Notes: generated by a model from the sequence alone, not told the origin. 64,000 bases of DNA from Rhodobacter flavimaris (GCF_021378075.1 NZ_JAJUOS010000003.1:62001-126000), one strand, 5' to 3'; positions 44,181-53,031 are shown, counted from the stretch's first letter. Numbers and translations: made by a program.

Positions 44181-45251
44181 ATGCGATTTCTGGCGATCCT
44201 GACCGTGAAGAACGAGGCGGCCTTCCTTCTGGAATGGCTGGCCCACCACCGCGCCGCGGGGTTCACCGATTTCCTTGTGTTTTCCAACGATTGCGATGAT
44301 GGAACGGATGCCATGCTGGACCGTGTGGCGCAGATGGGATGGCTGAGCCATGCGCCCAATCCCGGCCCTTGGCGCGAGGGGCCGCAATGGGCCGCGCTGA
44401 AGGCCGCCGACAAGCACCCGCTGCGCCAATCGGCCGACTGGATCGCGGTTCTCGACATCGACGAATTCGTCAACATCCACACGGGCGACGGCACTCTGAC
44501 GGCGCTGACCGGCGCCCTGCCCGAGGCCACCGCAATCGCGCTGACTTGGCGGCTTTTCGGCAATGCGGGCGTGATCGATTACGAAGACCGCCCGATCCGC
44601 GAACAGTTCCGGCTGGCGGCCCCGTCGGACATGGTCTGGCCTTGGCGGTCGGGCCTCTTCAAGACACTCTTTCGCAATGATGGCAGCTACGGAAAACTGG
44701 GCGTCCACCGCCCCCGCCAACCCGACCCCAAGCGTCTGGCTGCAAGCCGCTGGTTCGACGGATCGGGGCGCGAGTTGCCTGCCAGCTATCGGCGCGAGCG
44801 CCTCTTCACGCCGCTTGGCCGGAGCAACCACGAACTGGTCCAGCTGAACCACTACGCGCTTGGCGCAATGCAGAGCTACATCCTAAAATGCGCACGTGGC
44901 CGCGCCAACCGCGAAGGCACGGCCTTCGACATGGGCTACTGGGTCGAGCGCAATTTCTGCTCCGAGACCGACGAGTCGATCCTGCGCCATGATTCGCGCA
45001 TGGCCCCGATCCTGCGCGAATTGATGGCCGATCCGGTCCTGGGTGCCCTTCACGCGCAGGCCGTGGCCTGGCGCAAGGCGCGGATCGAGGAATTGTTACT
45101 GAGCGAGGATTACCGCGCGCTGTTCGGAAGGCTGCTGATCACCCCCCCATCGCAGCCGCTTTCGGGACATTTGGCGCGCAGGATGGTCACCCTGGGCCTG
45201 CGCGGCGTGCGACATGAGCGGAGCCGGGAAACAATGCGCGACGGCGCCTGA
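44181..45251 (+). CDS. family 2-type glycosyltransferase
   Basis: The 356-aa protein starts at ATG 44181 (MRFLAILTVKNEAAFLLEWLAHHRAAGF). The N-terminal TVKNEAAFLLEWLAHH and the DxD motif in VLDIDEFVNIH (D92, D94) are those of GT-A enzymes of the family 2/92-like group that move a sugar from a nucleotide donor. The C-terminal ~120 residues are helical and basic. The acceptor is unknown; polysaccharide or protein is possible. It is divergent from the candidate sRNA and stands alone. Confidence 0.82.
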   Translation: MRFLAILTVKNEAAFLLEWLAHHRAAGFTDFLVFSNDCDDGTDAMLDRVAQMGWLSHAPNPGPWREGPQWAALKAADKHPLRQSADWIAVLDIDEFVNIHTGDGTLTALTGALPEATAIALTWRLFGNAGVIDYEDRPIREQFRLAAPSDMVWPWRSGLFKTLFRNDGSYGKLGVHRPRQPDPKRLAASRWFDGSGRELPASYRRERLFTPLGRSNHELVQLNHYALGAMQSYILKCARGRANREGTAFDMGYWVERNFCSETDESILRHDSRMAPILRELMADPVLGALHAQAVAWRKARIEELLLSEDYRALFGRLLITPPSQPLSGHLARRMVTLGLRGVRHERSRETMRDGA

Positions 45252-45379
45252 CATTGCCGGGGGCGCCCGCACAATGCCCTTGCTCACAAGGATTTTCTAC
45301 GTCTGGCACCGCCGCGTGATAGTGTTAGATTAAGAAAGGCGCGCCATCCTTTGCAAAACTGCCAAGGGAGGCGCGCAGG

Positions 45380-46342
45380 ATGACGGTATTGGACATGCAT
45401 TCACCCATGCGCGATTTGACAGATGGCGAGTGGCTGCAACGGATCGAAGAGCTCGGCGAAGAGGCCGGGTATTACGAGCCGTTGGGCAAGCGTCATCACG
45501 CGATGCTGTCCGATGAAGGCCCGGTCCTGCTGGTGACGTTCGAGACCCGCACCTCGATCCGCAACGGCGCGCCCGATGAGCTGCCCTTGGGTTACCGCAT
45601 CGCCCATGCGCAGGGCTGGTCGAGCCTGACGCTGATCTCGGACGAGGAAAGCTGGTTTCGCGACCGGTCTGTCTACGCCTATGTGGACCGGCTGGTGGAT
45701 GAGGCGTTCTTCGAAGATTTCGACCGCGTCGTGTTCTACGGCGAGGGCTCGGGCGGTTATGCCGCCGCCGCTTTTGCGGTTGCGGCCCCCGGCGCGACGG
45801 TGATCGCGATCCAGCCGCAGGCGACGCTCTCGCCCCGCCTGACGGGCTGGGACACGCGCTTTCCCCGGATGCGGCGCACCAGTTTCACCGACCGCTACGG
45901 CTTTGCCCCCGACATGATCGACGGCGCCGGCGCGGCCTATATCCTGTTTGACCCGCATGAGACGCTCGACGCCATGCACGCGGCGATGTTCGCGCGCCCG
46001 CATGTCACGCTGCTGCCCTGCCGCAATCTTGGCGGCCATATCGGCTGGATGCTGCACGAGATGGATATCCTGAACCAGATCCTGACGCTGGCCTGCCGGG
46101 GGGAGTTCGACGCGCAGGCCTTCTGGCGGCTCTACCGCGCGCGCCGTGACATGCCGCGTTACCTGCGCAGGCTGATTGCACGGCTCGAGGCAGAGGAGCG
46201 TTCCTACCTTGAGGCCTTGGTGTGCCGACACGCGCTCGAGCGTTTCGAGGGGCTGCGTATCCGCGCGCGCCTGACAAGCCTTGAAGACGGCCTGCGCGCG
46301 AAAGGTGTCGATCTACCCGGCCTCAGGCGCATTCACGCCTGA
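45380..46342 (+). CDS. alpha/beta-hydrolase-like protein with altered nucleophile elbow
   Basis: The 320-aa product has the strand-loop pattern of an alpha/beta-hydrolase: VLLVTFETR, WSSLTLISDEESWFRDRSVY, RVVFYGEGSGGYAAAAFAVAAPGATVIAIQPQATLSPR. The elbow that should read FYGxSxGGYAA reads G121-E-G-S-G125, so the nucleophile position is Gly123 rather than Ser. LLPCRNLGGHIGWML near 215-235 could hold the catalytic His. It therefore looks like a non-hydrolytic member, or one in which Ser124 has shifted into the role. I do not recognise a named family. Confidence 0.65.
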   Translation: MTVLDMHSPMRDLTDGEWLQRIEELGEEAGYYEPLGKRHHAMLSDEGPVLLVTFETRTSIRNGAPDELPLGYRIAHAQGWSSLTLISDEESWFRDRSVYAYVDRLVDEAFFEDFDRVVFYGEGSGGYAAAAFAVAAPGATVIAIQPQATLSPRLTGWDTRFPRMRRTSFTDRYGFAPDMIDGAGAAYILFDPHETLDAMHAAMFARPHVTLLPCRNLGGHIGWMLHEMDILNQILTLACRGEFDAQAFWRLYRARRDMPRYLRRLIARLEAEERSYLEALVCRHALERFEGLRIRARLTSLEDGLRAKGVDLPGLRRIHA

Positions 46343-46350
46343 TCGACGCC

Positions 46351-46668
46351 TCAGGCGTTCGACCCGCGCGAGTCATCCTCTTCCGCGGCCTCTTCGTCGT
46401 GATGGCGCGAGACATGAGTATGCACGTGTAGCCCGGCATGTCCGGACTCGGGGGCAAATAGCGGTGCGGGCGTGAAGGGAGCGGCCTCGGTTGCGCTCAG
46501 CACCAGCCCTAAGGCGTTCAGGGCCTGCGTCAGCGGCTCGCCTGCGCGCACGATCAGACGGTCGGCCTCGATCTGGCAGGGCGCGCGGAACTGCCCCACG
46601 CAAAGCGCGGCAAGCACCAGGTCACCGCGCACTTCGATCAGGGTCGTGTCGTGGGTTCTGTGGGGCAT
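46351..46668 (-). CDS. small protein with histidine/acid-rich tail
   Basis: The 105-aa product starts at ATG 46668 (GAGGAA upstream). The body (~1-75) is one compact domain with LIEVRGDLVLAALCVGQFRAPCQIEADRLIVRAGEPLTQAL, including two cysteines. The tail reads HAGLHVHTHVSRHHDEEAAEEDD, six histidines in 15 residues followed by acidic ones, which would suit divalent metal binding. I recognise no family. It lies 123 bases downstream of the DUF1127 gene on the same strand, beyond a hairpin. Confidence 0.6.
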   Translation of the reverse strand: MPHRTHDTTLIEVRGDLVLAALCVGQFRAPCQIEADRLIVRAGEPLTQALNALGLVLSATEAAPFTPAPLFAPESGHAGLHVHTHVSRHHDEEAAEEDDSRGSNA

Positions 46669-46750
46669 GATAGTTCCTCGGGTCTGCGAAGTGGCGGAAT
46701 GCACCCCGAGTATCTAACCCCTGTCCCGTCACCGCAAGCGTCAAGCGCAA

Positions 46751-46781
46751 GCGCGGCAATCCGTCATAGCGATTGCCGCGC
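46751..46781 (-). terminator. hairpin downstream of the DUF1127 gene
   Basis: An 11-bp inverted repeat (GCGCGGCAATC at 46751-46761, GATTGCCGCGC at 46771-46781) with a 9-base loop starts 11 bases after the DUF1127 stop. There is no U-run, so it may protect the 3' end or terminate weakly. Confidence 0.55.
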
Positions 46782-46791
46782 CGAGGGCTTG

Positions 46792-47016
46792 TCAGACGTA
46801 GAACTTGTCCTGGAAGACGTGATGCGCAATCCGGTCACGCGCGATGCCGCGGGCAGCCAGTTCGCTATCGCTCAGCGCTTCAAGGCGGCGGATTTCGTCC
46901 AGACGGGCGTTGCGCTCCATATAGGCCACCAGCGCATCGCCGAGAGCGGCAAGAACCGGAGTCACGGCGCGCAGAAAACCTGCCGGACGTGCGTTTGCAT
47001 TGATCGTGTAAGCCAT
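46792..47016 (-). CDS. DUF1127 domain small protein
   Basis: The 74-aa product carries the DUF1127 (YjiS-like) helix-turn pattern ARLDEIRRLEALSDSELAARGIARDRIAHHVFQDKF. Members are small, basic and often stress-induced; some Rhodobacter ones (for example next to CcsR RNAs) are tied to sRNA loci. A strong ribosome-binding site AGGAGG lies at 47022-47027, but it sits inside a hairpin (see separate entry). A 21-bp palindrome lies 51 bases upstream of the start. Confidence 0.85.
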   Translation of the reverse strand: MAYTINANARPAGFLRAVTPVLAALGDALVAYMERNARLDEIRRLEALSDSELAARGIARDRIAHHVFQDKFYV

Positions 47017-47050
47017 GGAAACCTCCTGATTTCGGTTCAGGTTTGTTTCC
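47017..47050 (-). promoter_or_regulatory. hairpin that buries the DUF1127 ribosome-binding site
   Basis: In the mRNA, GGAAAC pairs with GUUUCC (plus-strand arms 47045-47050 and 47017-47022) and CCUGA pairs with UCAGG (47037-47041 and 47025-47029), with loop ACCGAAA. The Shine-Dalgarno AGGAGG is partly inside this stem, and the AUG follows directly. Such a stem could act as a thermometer or protein-controlled switch. Confidence 0.55.
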
Positions 47051-47066
47051 TCCCATGGCTTCTATC

Positions 47067-47087
47067 TATGTCAGCTTTACTGACATA
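47067..47087. promoter_or_regulatory. perfect palindromic operator upstream of the DUF1127 gene
   Basis: TATGTCAG (47067-47074) and CTGACATA (47080-47087) form a perfect inverted repeat with a CTTTA spacer. It sits between the lipoprotein stop and the DUF1127 start, as expected for a repressor or activator site. I do not know which regulator binds it. Confidence 0.5.
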
Positions 47088-47136
47088 GCCAGCACTCTTG
47101 GCGCATACCGCCCTTGCGGCAGGATCAACGCGGGGC

Positions 47137-47439
47137 TTAGCAGCGGTAGGCCTGGGCGCGCACGAGATAGACATCGCTGCCCGGCTCAACTTGCTCGAAC
47201 ACGACCGTGTTGGCGCCGTCCTGGCGGGCCATCTCCATGACCTTGTTGCGCGCGTAGCGCAGCCCCTGCTCGGCCAGCACGGGACCATAGACGCCGGGCT
47301 CCATCGAGATATTCGACACCAGCTTGCAGGCGGCGACCTCGTTGGCGCGGGCGGTGCGCACCTCGGGCACGCCACGAAAGCCGGGATCGTTACAGGCCGC
47401 CAGCACCAGCACCGCGGCGATTGGCATAAGGGGTTTCAT
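47137..47439 (-). CDS. small lipoprotein (DUF4156-like)
   Basis: The 100-aa product starts at ATG 47439 with GAGGAG just upstream; a TTG at 47442 would add one residue. It has a lipoprotein signal with lipobox VLAAC (Cys near residue 16). The mature part includes CKLVSNISMEPGVYGPVLAEQGLRYARNKVMEMARQDGANTVVF, which resembles DUF4156 (YjeI-like) lipoproteins with the NxxxxxAxxxGAN pattern. The function is unknown. Its convergent neighbour is pyrC. Confidence 0.75.
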   Translation of the reverse strand: MKPLMPIAAVLVLAACNDPGFRGVPEVRTARANEVAACKLVSNISMEPGVYGPVLAEQGLRYARNKVMEMARQDGANTVVFEQVEPGSDVYLVRAQAYRC

Positions 47440-47565
47440 CAACTGCTCTCCTCAGGGGGTTTTCGCAATGCTGCCGCGCCTGCACGTCGCCTGCAACGGG
47501 CAAGGCCTCACATCGGCGCGATCATGCCACTGGATTTGGCCCCGCAGCCGGTGTAGGGCAGGCAA

Positions 47566-48606
47566 ATGACCCAGATCACGCTGCCCCGCCCCGACGATTG
47601 GCATCTGCATCTGCGCGATGGCGCGATGCTGCAAGGTGTCCTGCCCGAAACCACGCGCCATTTCGCGCGCGCGATCATCATGCCGAACCTGGTGCCGCCG
47701 GTCGTGACGGGCGCACAGGCCGCTGCCTATCGCGGGCGCATTCTGGCGGCCCTGCCCGAGGGTGCGCGGTTCGACCCGCTGATGACGCTGTATCTGACCG
47801 AGGACACCGATCCGGCAGATGTGGCGGCGGCCCATGCCTCGGGGCTGGTGAAGGCGGTCAAGCTTTATCCGGCGGGGGCCACGACCAACTCGAACTCGGG
47901 CGTGCGCGATTTCGACAAGGTGCGCGGCGTGCTGGAAAAGATGGCCGAGATCGGCCTGCCGCTGTGCGTGCATGGCGAGGTCACGACTGCCTCGGTCGAT
48001 ATCTTCGACCGCGAGGCCGTCTTCATCGAGACCGTGCTTGACCCGATCCGCCGCGCCACCCCCGGCCTGCGCGTGGTGATGGAGCACATCACGACCCGCG
48101 ACGGCGTGGAATACGCGCGCTCGCAAGGCGACGATCTGGGCGCGACGATCACCACGCATCACCTGATCATCAACCGCAACCACATCCTCGTGGGCGGGAT
48201 CAAGCCGCATTACTACTGCCTGCCCGTCGCCAAGCGCGAAGAGCACCGTCTGGCCCTGCGCGAAGCCGCCACCAGCGGCGAGGCGCGGTTCTTCCTGGGC
48301 ACCGACTCGGCGCCCCATGCCGATCACCTTAAGGAAAACGCCTGCGGCTGCGCGGGGTGCTTCACCGCGACGAACACCATGCAACTGCTCGCGCATGTCT
48401 TCGAGGAAGAGGGAAAGCAGGACAATCTGGCGGCCTTCGCTTCACACAACGGCCCGCGCTTCTACGGCCTGCCGGTCAACACCGCGCAGATGACGCTGGT
48501 CAAGACCGACGAATCCGCGCTTTGGCCCGAGAAGATTATCACTGGCGCCGGCCCCGTCACCGTTTTCAACCCGGGCTTCCCGGTCTACTGGCATGTGAAA
48601 AACTAA
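47566..48606 (+). CDS. pyrC: dihydroorotase (type with internal Lys carbamate)
   Basis: PyrC closes carbamoyl aspartate to dihydroorotate in pyrimidine synthesis. The 346-aa protein is of the PyrC class II type (E. coli-like): [13 protein letters not shown] with the two metal His, [19 protein letters not shown] with the carbamylated Lys, HGEVT, and [11 protein letters not shown]. The Cys-rich loop near the end of the active site ([24 protein letters not shown]) is conserved. It is followed closely by pyrE. Confidence 0.96.
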   Translation: MTQITLPRPDDWHLHLRDGAMLQGVLPETTRHFARAIIMPNLVPPVVTGAQAAAYRGRILAALPEGARFDPLMTLYLTEDTDPADVAAAHASGLVKAVKLYPAGATTNSNSGVRDFDKVRGVLEKMAEIGLPLCVHGEVTTASVDIFDREAVFIETVLDPIRRATPGLRVVMEHITTRDGVEYARSQGDDLGATITTHHLIINRNHILVGGIKPHYYCLPVAKREEHRLALREAATSGEARFFLGTDSAPHADHLKENACGCAGCFTATNTMQLLAHVFEEEGKQDNLAAFASHNGPRFYGLPVNTAQMTLVKTDESALWPEKIITGAGPVTVFNPGFPVYWHVKN

Positions 48607-48683
48607 GCTTGTCGCCGACCCGCGGCCGCGTGCGATCGAACGTCGGGCCAGCGGGTGGGTGAGAGCAAGAAAGGACGCGAGAC

Positions 48684-49364
48684 ATGATCCCCTCCAGCTT
48701 CCCCTCGAAAGAAGAAATCGCCCGCCTGACCGCGCGGATGCTTCTGGAAATCAAGGCCGTGCATTTCAATGCCGACGAGCCCTTCACGCTCGCCTCGGGC
48801 CTGCCCTCGCCGACCTATATCGACTGCCGCAAGCTGATCAGCTTCCCGCGCATCCGCTCGACCCTGATGGATTTCCTGTCGGTCACCGTAATGCGCGAGG
48901 CGGGCTTCGAGGCCTTTGACAATATCGCGGGCGGTGAAACTGCGGGCATCCCCTTCGCCGCCATGGTGGCCGAGCGTCTGGCCCTGCCGATGACCTATGT
49001 GCGCAAGAAGCCGAAGGGCTACGGCCGCAACGCGCGCATCGAGGGCGCCATGACCGAGGGCCAGCGCGTCCTGCTGGTCGAGGATCTGACGACCGACGGC
49101 GGCTCGAAGCTGAGCTTCGTCGATGCGATCCGCGACACCGGCGCCAGCTGCGGCCATACCGCCGTGATCTTCTACTACGGCATCTTCCCGGAAACCGTCC
49201 CGAACCTCGACGCGCATGGCGTCAAGCTGCATTACCTGTGCACCTGGTGGGATGTTCTGGCGGAAGCCCGCAAACAGGGCCATTTCTCGAAAGAGACGCT
49301 GGATGAGGTCGAGGCCTTCCTGACCAATCCGCGCCCCTGGCAGGAAGCCCGCAAGAAGGGCTGA
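48684..49364 (+). CDS. pyrE: orotate phosphoribosyltransferase
   Basis: PyrE attaches ribose phosphate to orotate. The 226-aa product has the PRPP loop [26 protein letters not shown] and the catalytic [17 protein letters not shown] loop. Its length is close to the family norm. AAAGGA lies upstream. The gap to pyrC is 77 bases, so the two genes of the same pathway are probably cotranscribed. A 230-base gap with DnaA boxes follows. Confidence 0.95.
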   Translation: MIPSSFPSKEEIARLTARMLLEIKAVHFNADEPFTLASGLPSPTYIDCRKLISFPRIRSTLMDFLSVTVMREAGFEAFDNIAGGETAGIPFAAMVAERLALPMTYVRKKPKGYGRNARIEGAMTEGQRVLLVEDLTTDGGSKLSFVDAIRDTGASCGHTAVIFYYGIFPETVPNLDAHGVKLHYLCTWWDVLAEARKQGHFSKETLDEVEAFLTNPRPWQEARKKG

Positions 49365-49380
49365 GCCCTTTTCAGATTTC

Positions 49381-49389
49381 TGTGGATAA
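49381..49389 (-). promoter_or_regulatory. perfect DnaA box (reverse orientation) upstream of dnaB
   Basis: TGTGGATAA is the exact reverse complement of the DnaA consensus TTATCCACA. It lies 17 bases after the pyrE stop. Confidence 0.7.
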
Positions 49390-49515
49390 GCCTGTGGGCA
49401 GCTTGGGGGCGATTGGCACGTCGAATCGCGCCCCCTCCCCCGGCACCGCAACATGTGGTAGGCTTAGCCAAAGCCCAACACCAAGAAGGCGCTAACCGCA
49501 ACTGAAACGCTGCGG

Positions 49516-49536
49516 TTATCCACATAATTATCCCGA
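49516..49536 (+). promoter_or_regulatory. perfect DnaA box plus a second weaker box upstream of dnaB
   Basis: TTATCCACA (49516-49524) is a perfect DnaA box. TTATCCCGA (49528-49536) matches seven of nine bases in direct repeat, 12 bases on. Both lie within 80 bases of the dnaB start. Confidence 0.7.
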
Positions 49537-49594
49537 TAGCCTTGCGCCGCTCAGATCGGCTATGAGCGCGCTTCGTGGGGGGAATGAGGCAGAG

Positions 49595-51091
49595 ATGAAC
49601 AGCGTCGCAGCGATCCAGAACGACACTGCCGAACCAGCGGCAGGCGGGGAGGACAACGACCCGCATAACATCGAAGCCGAGCAGCAGCTGCTTGGCGCGA
49701 TCCTGACGAACAACGACATCTACGACCGCATCGCCTCGATCGTGCGGGCCGAGCATTTCTACGAACCCGTGCACCGGCGCATCTATGAAACTGCCATCGC
49801 GCGGATCCAGAAGAATGCACTGGCTTCGCCGGTCACGCTCAAGGGCTATCTTGAGGACGACCCGGGGCTGAAGGAACTGGGCGGCCCGGCTTATCTGGCG
49901 CGCCTCGCGGGGGCTGCAATCTCGGCCTATGCAGCGCGGGACTATGCGCAGATGATCCATGACCTCGCCTTGCGGCGCGAGCTGATCCGTCTGGGCAAGG
50001 ATCTGTCGGCCTCGGCCACCAAGCTTGATGTCGGCACCGAACCCGAAGAGCTGATCGTGCGCACCGAGGGCGCGCTTTACAAGCTGGCCGAGACGGGCAC
50101 CGCCGAGAAGGGTTTTGTCAGCTTTCTCAAGGCCGTAACCGAGGCAGTTCAATCGGCTAACGCGGCTTACCAGCGCGAGGGCGGCCTTGCGGGCGTCTCG
50201 ACTGGCCTGCGCGATCTCGACAAGAAGCTCGGCGGCCTGCACCCGTCCGACCTCCTGATCCTTGCCGGGCGTCCGTCGATGGGGAAAACCTCGCTGGCGA
50301 CGAACATCGCCTTCAACGTCGCCAAGGCCTATAAGCGCGGGATGCGCCATGACGGCGTGGAAGGCGCGGTCGAGGGCGGCGTCGTCGGCTTCTTCTCGCT
50401 GGAAATGTCGGCCGAACAGCTGGCCGCACGTATCCTGTCGGAAGCCTCCGAAGTGCCCTCGGAGCAGATCCGCCGCGGCGACATGACCGAGACCGAGTTC
50501 CGCCGCTTCGTCGAGGCCGCAAAGTCGCTCGAAACCTGCCCGCTCTATATCGACGACACCCCGGCCCTACCGATCAGCCAGGTGGCCGCGCGCTGCCGCC
50601 GCCTCAAGCGCACACATGGGCTTGATGTGGTGATCGTCGACTACCTTCAGCTTTTGCGTGGCACCGGCCGCACCGACAACCGGGTGCAGGAGATCGGCGA
50701 GATCTCGATGGGTCTCAAGGCCATCGCGAAGGAATTGAATATCCCTGTTATTGCACTCTCGCAGCTCAGCCGGACGGTGGAAAGCCGAGAAGACAAGCGG
50801 CCCCAGCTTTCGGACCTGCGGGAATCGGGCTCTATCGAGCAGGACGCCGACGTGGTGATGTTCGTCTATCGCGACGAATATTACCACGAACGCCTAAAAC
50901 CACCGGAGGACGACCCGAAGTTCGCCGAGTGGATCCAGAAGGCCGAACGTGTCCATGGCAAGGCCGAGGTCATCCTCGGCAAGCAGCGCCATGGTCCGAT
51001 CGGCACGGTCGAGGTGGCGTTCGAGAGCCGCTTCACCCGCTTCTCCGACCTCGCCCGGCCTTGGCAGGGCGAAGGGGAAGAAGGGTTCTAA
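49595..51091 (+). CDS. dnaB: replicative DNA helicase DnaB
   Basis: DnaB unwinds DNA at the replication fork. The 498-aa protein has an N-terminal helicase-loader domain (~20-125), a linker, and the RecA-like core with Walker A AGRPSMGKTSLA (about residues 224-233), DVVIVDYLQLL (Walker B), SQLSRTVESREDKRPQLSDLRESGSIEQDADVV (motif H3/4) and a C-terminal RHGPIGTVEVAF. I prefer ATG 49595 (MNSVAAI), which has GAGG upstream, over ATG 49562. DnaA boxes precede it. Confidence 0.93.
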   Translation: MNSVAAIQNDTAEPAAGGEDNDPHNIEAEQQLLGAILTNNDIYDRIASIVRAEHFYEPVHRRIYETAIARIQKNALASPVTLKGYLEDDPGLKELGGPAYLARLAGAAISAYAARDYAQMIHDLALRRELIRLGKDLSASATKLDVGTEPEELIVRTEGALYKLAETGTAEKGFVSFLKAVTEAVQSANAAYQREGGLAGVSTGLRDLDKKLGGLHPSDLLILAGRPSMGKTSLATNIAFNVAKAYKRGMRHDGVEGAVEGGVVGFFSLEMSAEQLAARILSEASEVPSEQIRRGDMTETEFRRFVEAAKSLETCPLYIDDTPALPISQVAARCRRLKRTHGLDVVIVDYLQLLRGTGRTDNRVQEIGEISMGLKAIAKELNIPVIALSQLSRTVESREDKRPQLSDLRESGSIEQDADVVMFVYRDEYYHERLKPPEDDPKFAEWIQKAERVHGKAEVILGKQRHGPIGTVEVAFESRFTRFSDLARPWQGEGEEGF

Positions 51092-51112
51092 GGGGGGCTT
51101 CGGCCCCCTTTT
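51091..51112 (+). terminator. UUCG-capped terminator after dnaB
   Basis: GGGGGGC (51092-51098) pairs with GCCCCC (51103-51108) around a TTCG tetraloop (51099-51102), followed by TTTTCC. It begins right at the stop codon of dnaB. Confidence 0.85.
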
Positions 51113-51202
51113 CCTTGCCCGCAGCGCCACTTTTCGCTTAGGCGCCCGGCACGTGGCCAGATTGCGCTTGACCTTGGCGGCGCGGGGTTCAAGAACTCGG
51201 CC

Positions 51203-52252
51203 ATGGCTACTGCATCTCTTCGTATCGACATTAACGCCGTGCTCGCCAACTGGCGGGCGCTGGACGCACTCTCTGGCCCCTCCACGGAAACTGGTGCCGT
51301 GGTGAAGGCGAACAGCTATGGCCTTGGGGCGGCGCGTGTCGCGCAGGCCCTTGCCCGCGCGGGCGTGCGCAAGTTCTTCGTCGCGGCCGCCGAGGAAGGC
51401 GCCGCCGTGCGTCAGGCTCTTGGCGAGGGGCCGCAGATCTTCGTCTTTTCCGGCCATATGGCGGGCGACACGCAGATGATCGCCGAACGCGGCCTGACAC
51501 CGATGCTCAACTCGCTTGAGCAGGTCACCCGGTATTTCGAGGCCCTGCCTGGCGCGCCCTTCGGCGTGCAGCTTGATACGGGCATGAACCGTCTGGGCAT
51601 GGAGGCCGCCGAATGGGAGGCCGTCGCGCCGATCGTTCTGGGCGCCGGCCCGCAACTGGTCATGAGCCACCTTGCCTGCGCCGATGAGCCCGCGCATCCG
51701 ATGAACGCCCTGCAACTGGCCGAGTTTCGGCGCATGACAGATGGCTGTGGCGTGGCGCGCTCGCTGTCGGCCACCGGCGGTATCCTTTTGGGCCCCGAGT
51801 ATCATTTTGACGTCACGCGGCCCGGGATCGGCATGTATGGCGGGTTGCCGTTCGAGAACGCCCGCCCGGTCGTGCGCCTCTCGCTGCCGGTGGTGCAGGT
51901 GCGCGATGTCGCGCCGGGCGAAACCGTCGGTTATTCGAACACCTGGCAGGCCGAGACCGAGACGCGCATCGCGACCGTCGCCGCCGGTTATGCGGATGGG
52001 CTGATGCGCACGCTTAGCTCGAAGGCGACGCTTTGGGCGGGCGACACCCCCTGCCCGGTCATCGGCCGCGTCTCGATGGACCTGATCACCGTCGATGTCT
52101 CGCATCTGCCCGAGGCGCCCGCTGCGCTTGATATCCTTGGCCCGCATCAGGGCGTCGATGATCTTGCTGATGTGGCAGGCACCATTGGCTACGAAATCCT
52201 CACCTCGCTCGGCCAGCGCTATCAGCGCCAGTATGTCGAGGGGACGGCCTGA
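51203..52252 (+). CDS. alr: alanine racemase
   Basis: Alr interconverts L- and D-alanine for peptidoglycan. The 349-aa protein has the PLP lysine (Lys35) in [11 protein letters not shown], the fold-III segment [10 protein letters not shown], and the C-terminal catalytic Tyr region [11 protein letters not shown]. All family landmarks are present at normal spacing. Its stop overlaps the next start (TGATG), tying it to mlaE. Confidence 0.94.
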   Translation: MATASLRIDINAVLANWRALDALSGPSTETGAVVKANSYGLGAARVAQALARAGVRKFFVAAAEEGAAVRQALGEGPQIFVFSGHMAGDTQMIAERGLTPMLNSLEQVTRYFEALPGAPFGVQLDTGMNRLGMEAAEWEAVAPIVLGAGPQLVMSHLACADEPAHPMNALQLAEFRRMTDGCGVARSLSATGGILLGPEYHFDVTRPGIGMYGGLPFENARPVVRLSLPVVQVRDVAPGETVGYSNTWQAETETRIATVAAGYADGLMRTLSSKATLWAGDTPCPVIGRVSMDLITVDVSHLPEAPAALDILGPHQGVDDLADVAGTIGYEILTSLGQRYQRQYVEGTA

Positions 52253-53031
52253 TGATCGCGCACGCGCTTGCAGCCCTCGGGCGCGGCGCGCTGGCGGCGC
52301 TGGCGGGCATCGGGCGCATTGCGCTTTATGCCGGCTCGGGCGTGGCGCATCTGCTGCGCCCACCCTACTACCCGCGTGAATTCCTTCAGGCCCTGCTGCA
52401 AATCGGCTGGCTGTCGCTGCCCGTCGTCGGCTTGACCGCCGTGTTTACCGGCGCCGCGCTTGCCTTGCAGATCTATGCCGGTTCCAGCCGCTTCTCGGCG
52501 GAATCCGTGGTGCCCTCGATCACCGCCATCGGCATGGTGCGCGAGTTGGGCCCGGTTCTGGGCGGGCTGATGGTGGCCGCGCGCGTGGCCTCGTCCATCG
52601 CGGCCGAGGTCGGCACGATGAAGGTGACCGAGCAGATCGACGCCCTCGTGACCCTCTCGACCCATCCGATGAAATACCTGACCGCGCCGCGCCTGCTAGC
52701 CGCGACGCTCAGCGTGCCGATTCTGGTCGGCGTGGGCGATATCATCGGCATCATGGGCGGCTGGATGGTCGGCACCGGTCGGCTTGGGTTCAACTCGACC
52801 ACGTATCTGAAGAACACCTGGGAATACCTTGAGTTCTGGGATGTCGGATCGGGCCTTGTGAAGGGCGCGGCCTTCGGCTTCATCATCGCGCTGATGGGGT
52901 GCTATTACGGCATGAACTCCGAGCGCGGGGCACAGGGCGTGGGCCGCGCCACCAAATCCGCCGTGGTCGCGGCCTCGATCGCCATCCTCGCCGCGAACTA
53001 CCTGCTGACGGAGGCATTCTTCAGCGCATGA
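52252..53031 (+). CDS. mlaE: MlaE-type ABC transporter permease
   Basis: The 259-aa permease has six hydrophobic segments and the family motif LGPVLGGLMVAARVASSIAAEVGTMKVTEQIDAL, the coupling region that meets the ATPase. MlaE moves phospholipids between the inner membrane and an MCE-domain protein to keep outer-membrane lipid asymmetry. Its start overlaps the alr stop. No MCE (mlaD) gene follows, which is unusual. Confidence 0.9.
   Translation: MIAHALAALGRGALAALAGIGRIALYAGSGVAHLLRPPYYPREFLQALLQIGWLSLPVVGLTAVFTGAALALQIYAGSSRFSAESVVPSITAIGMVRELGPVLGGLMVAARVASSIAAEVGTMKVTEQIDALVTLSTHPMKYLTAPRLLAATLSVPILVGVGDIIGIMGGWMVGTGRLGFNSTTYLKNTWEYLEFWDVGSGLVKGAAFGFIIALMGCYYGMNSERGAQGVGRATKSAVVAASIAILAANYLLTEAFFSA

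Noticed and set aside
49365-49594. Chromosomal replication origin next to dnaB
   Set aside because: Two DnaA boxes plus one partial are too few, there is no AT-rich unwinding element, and the usual alphaproteobacterial origin neighbours (hemE, dnaA, parAB) are missing.
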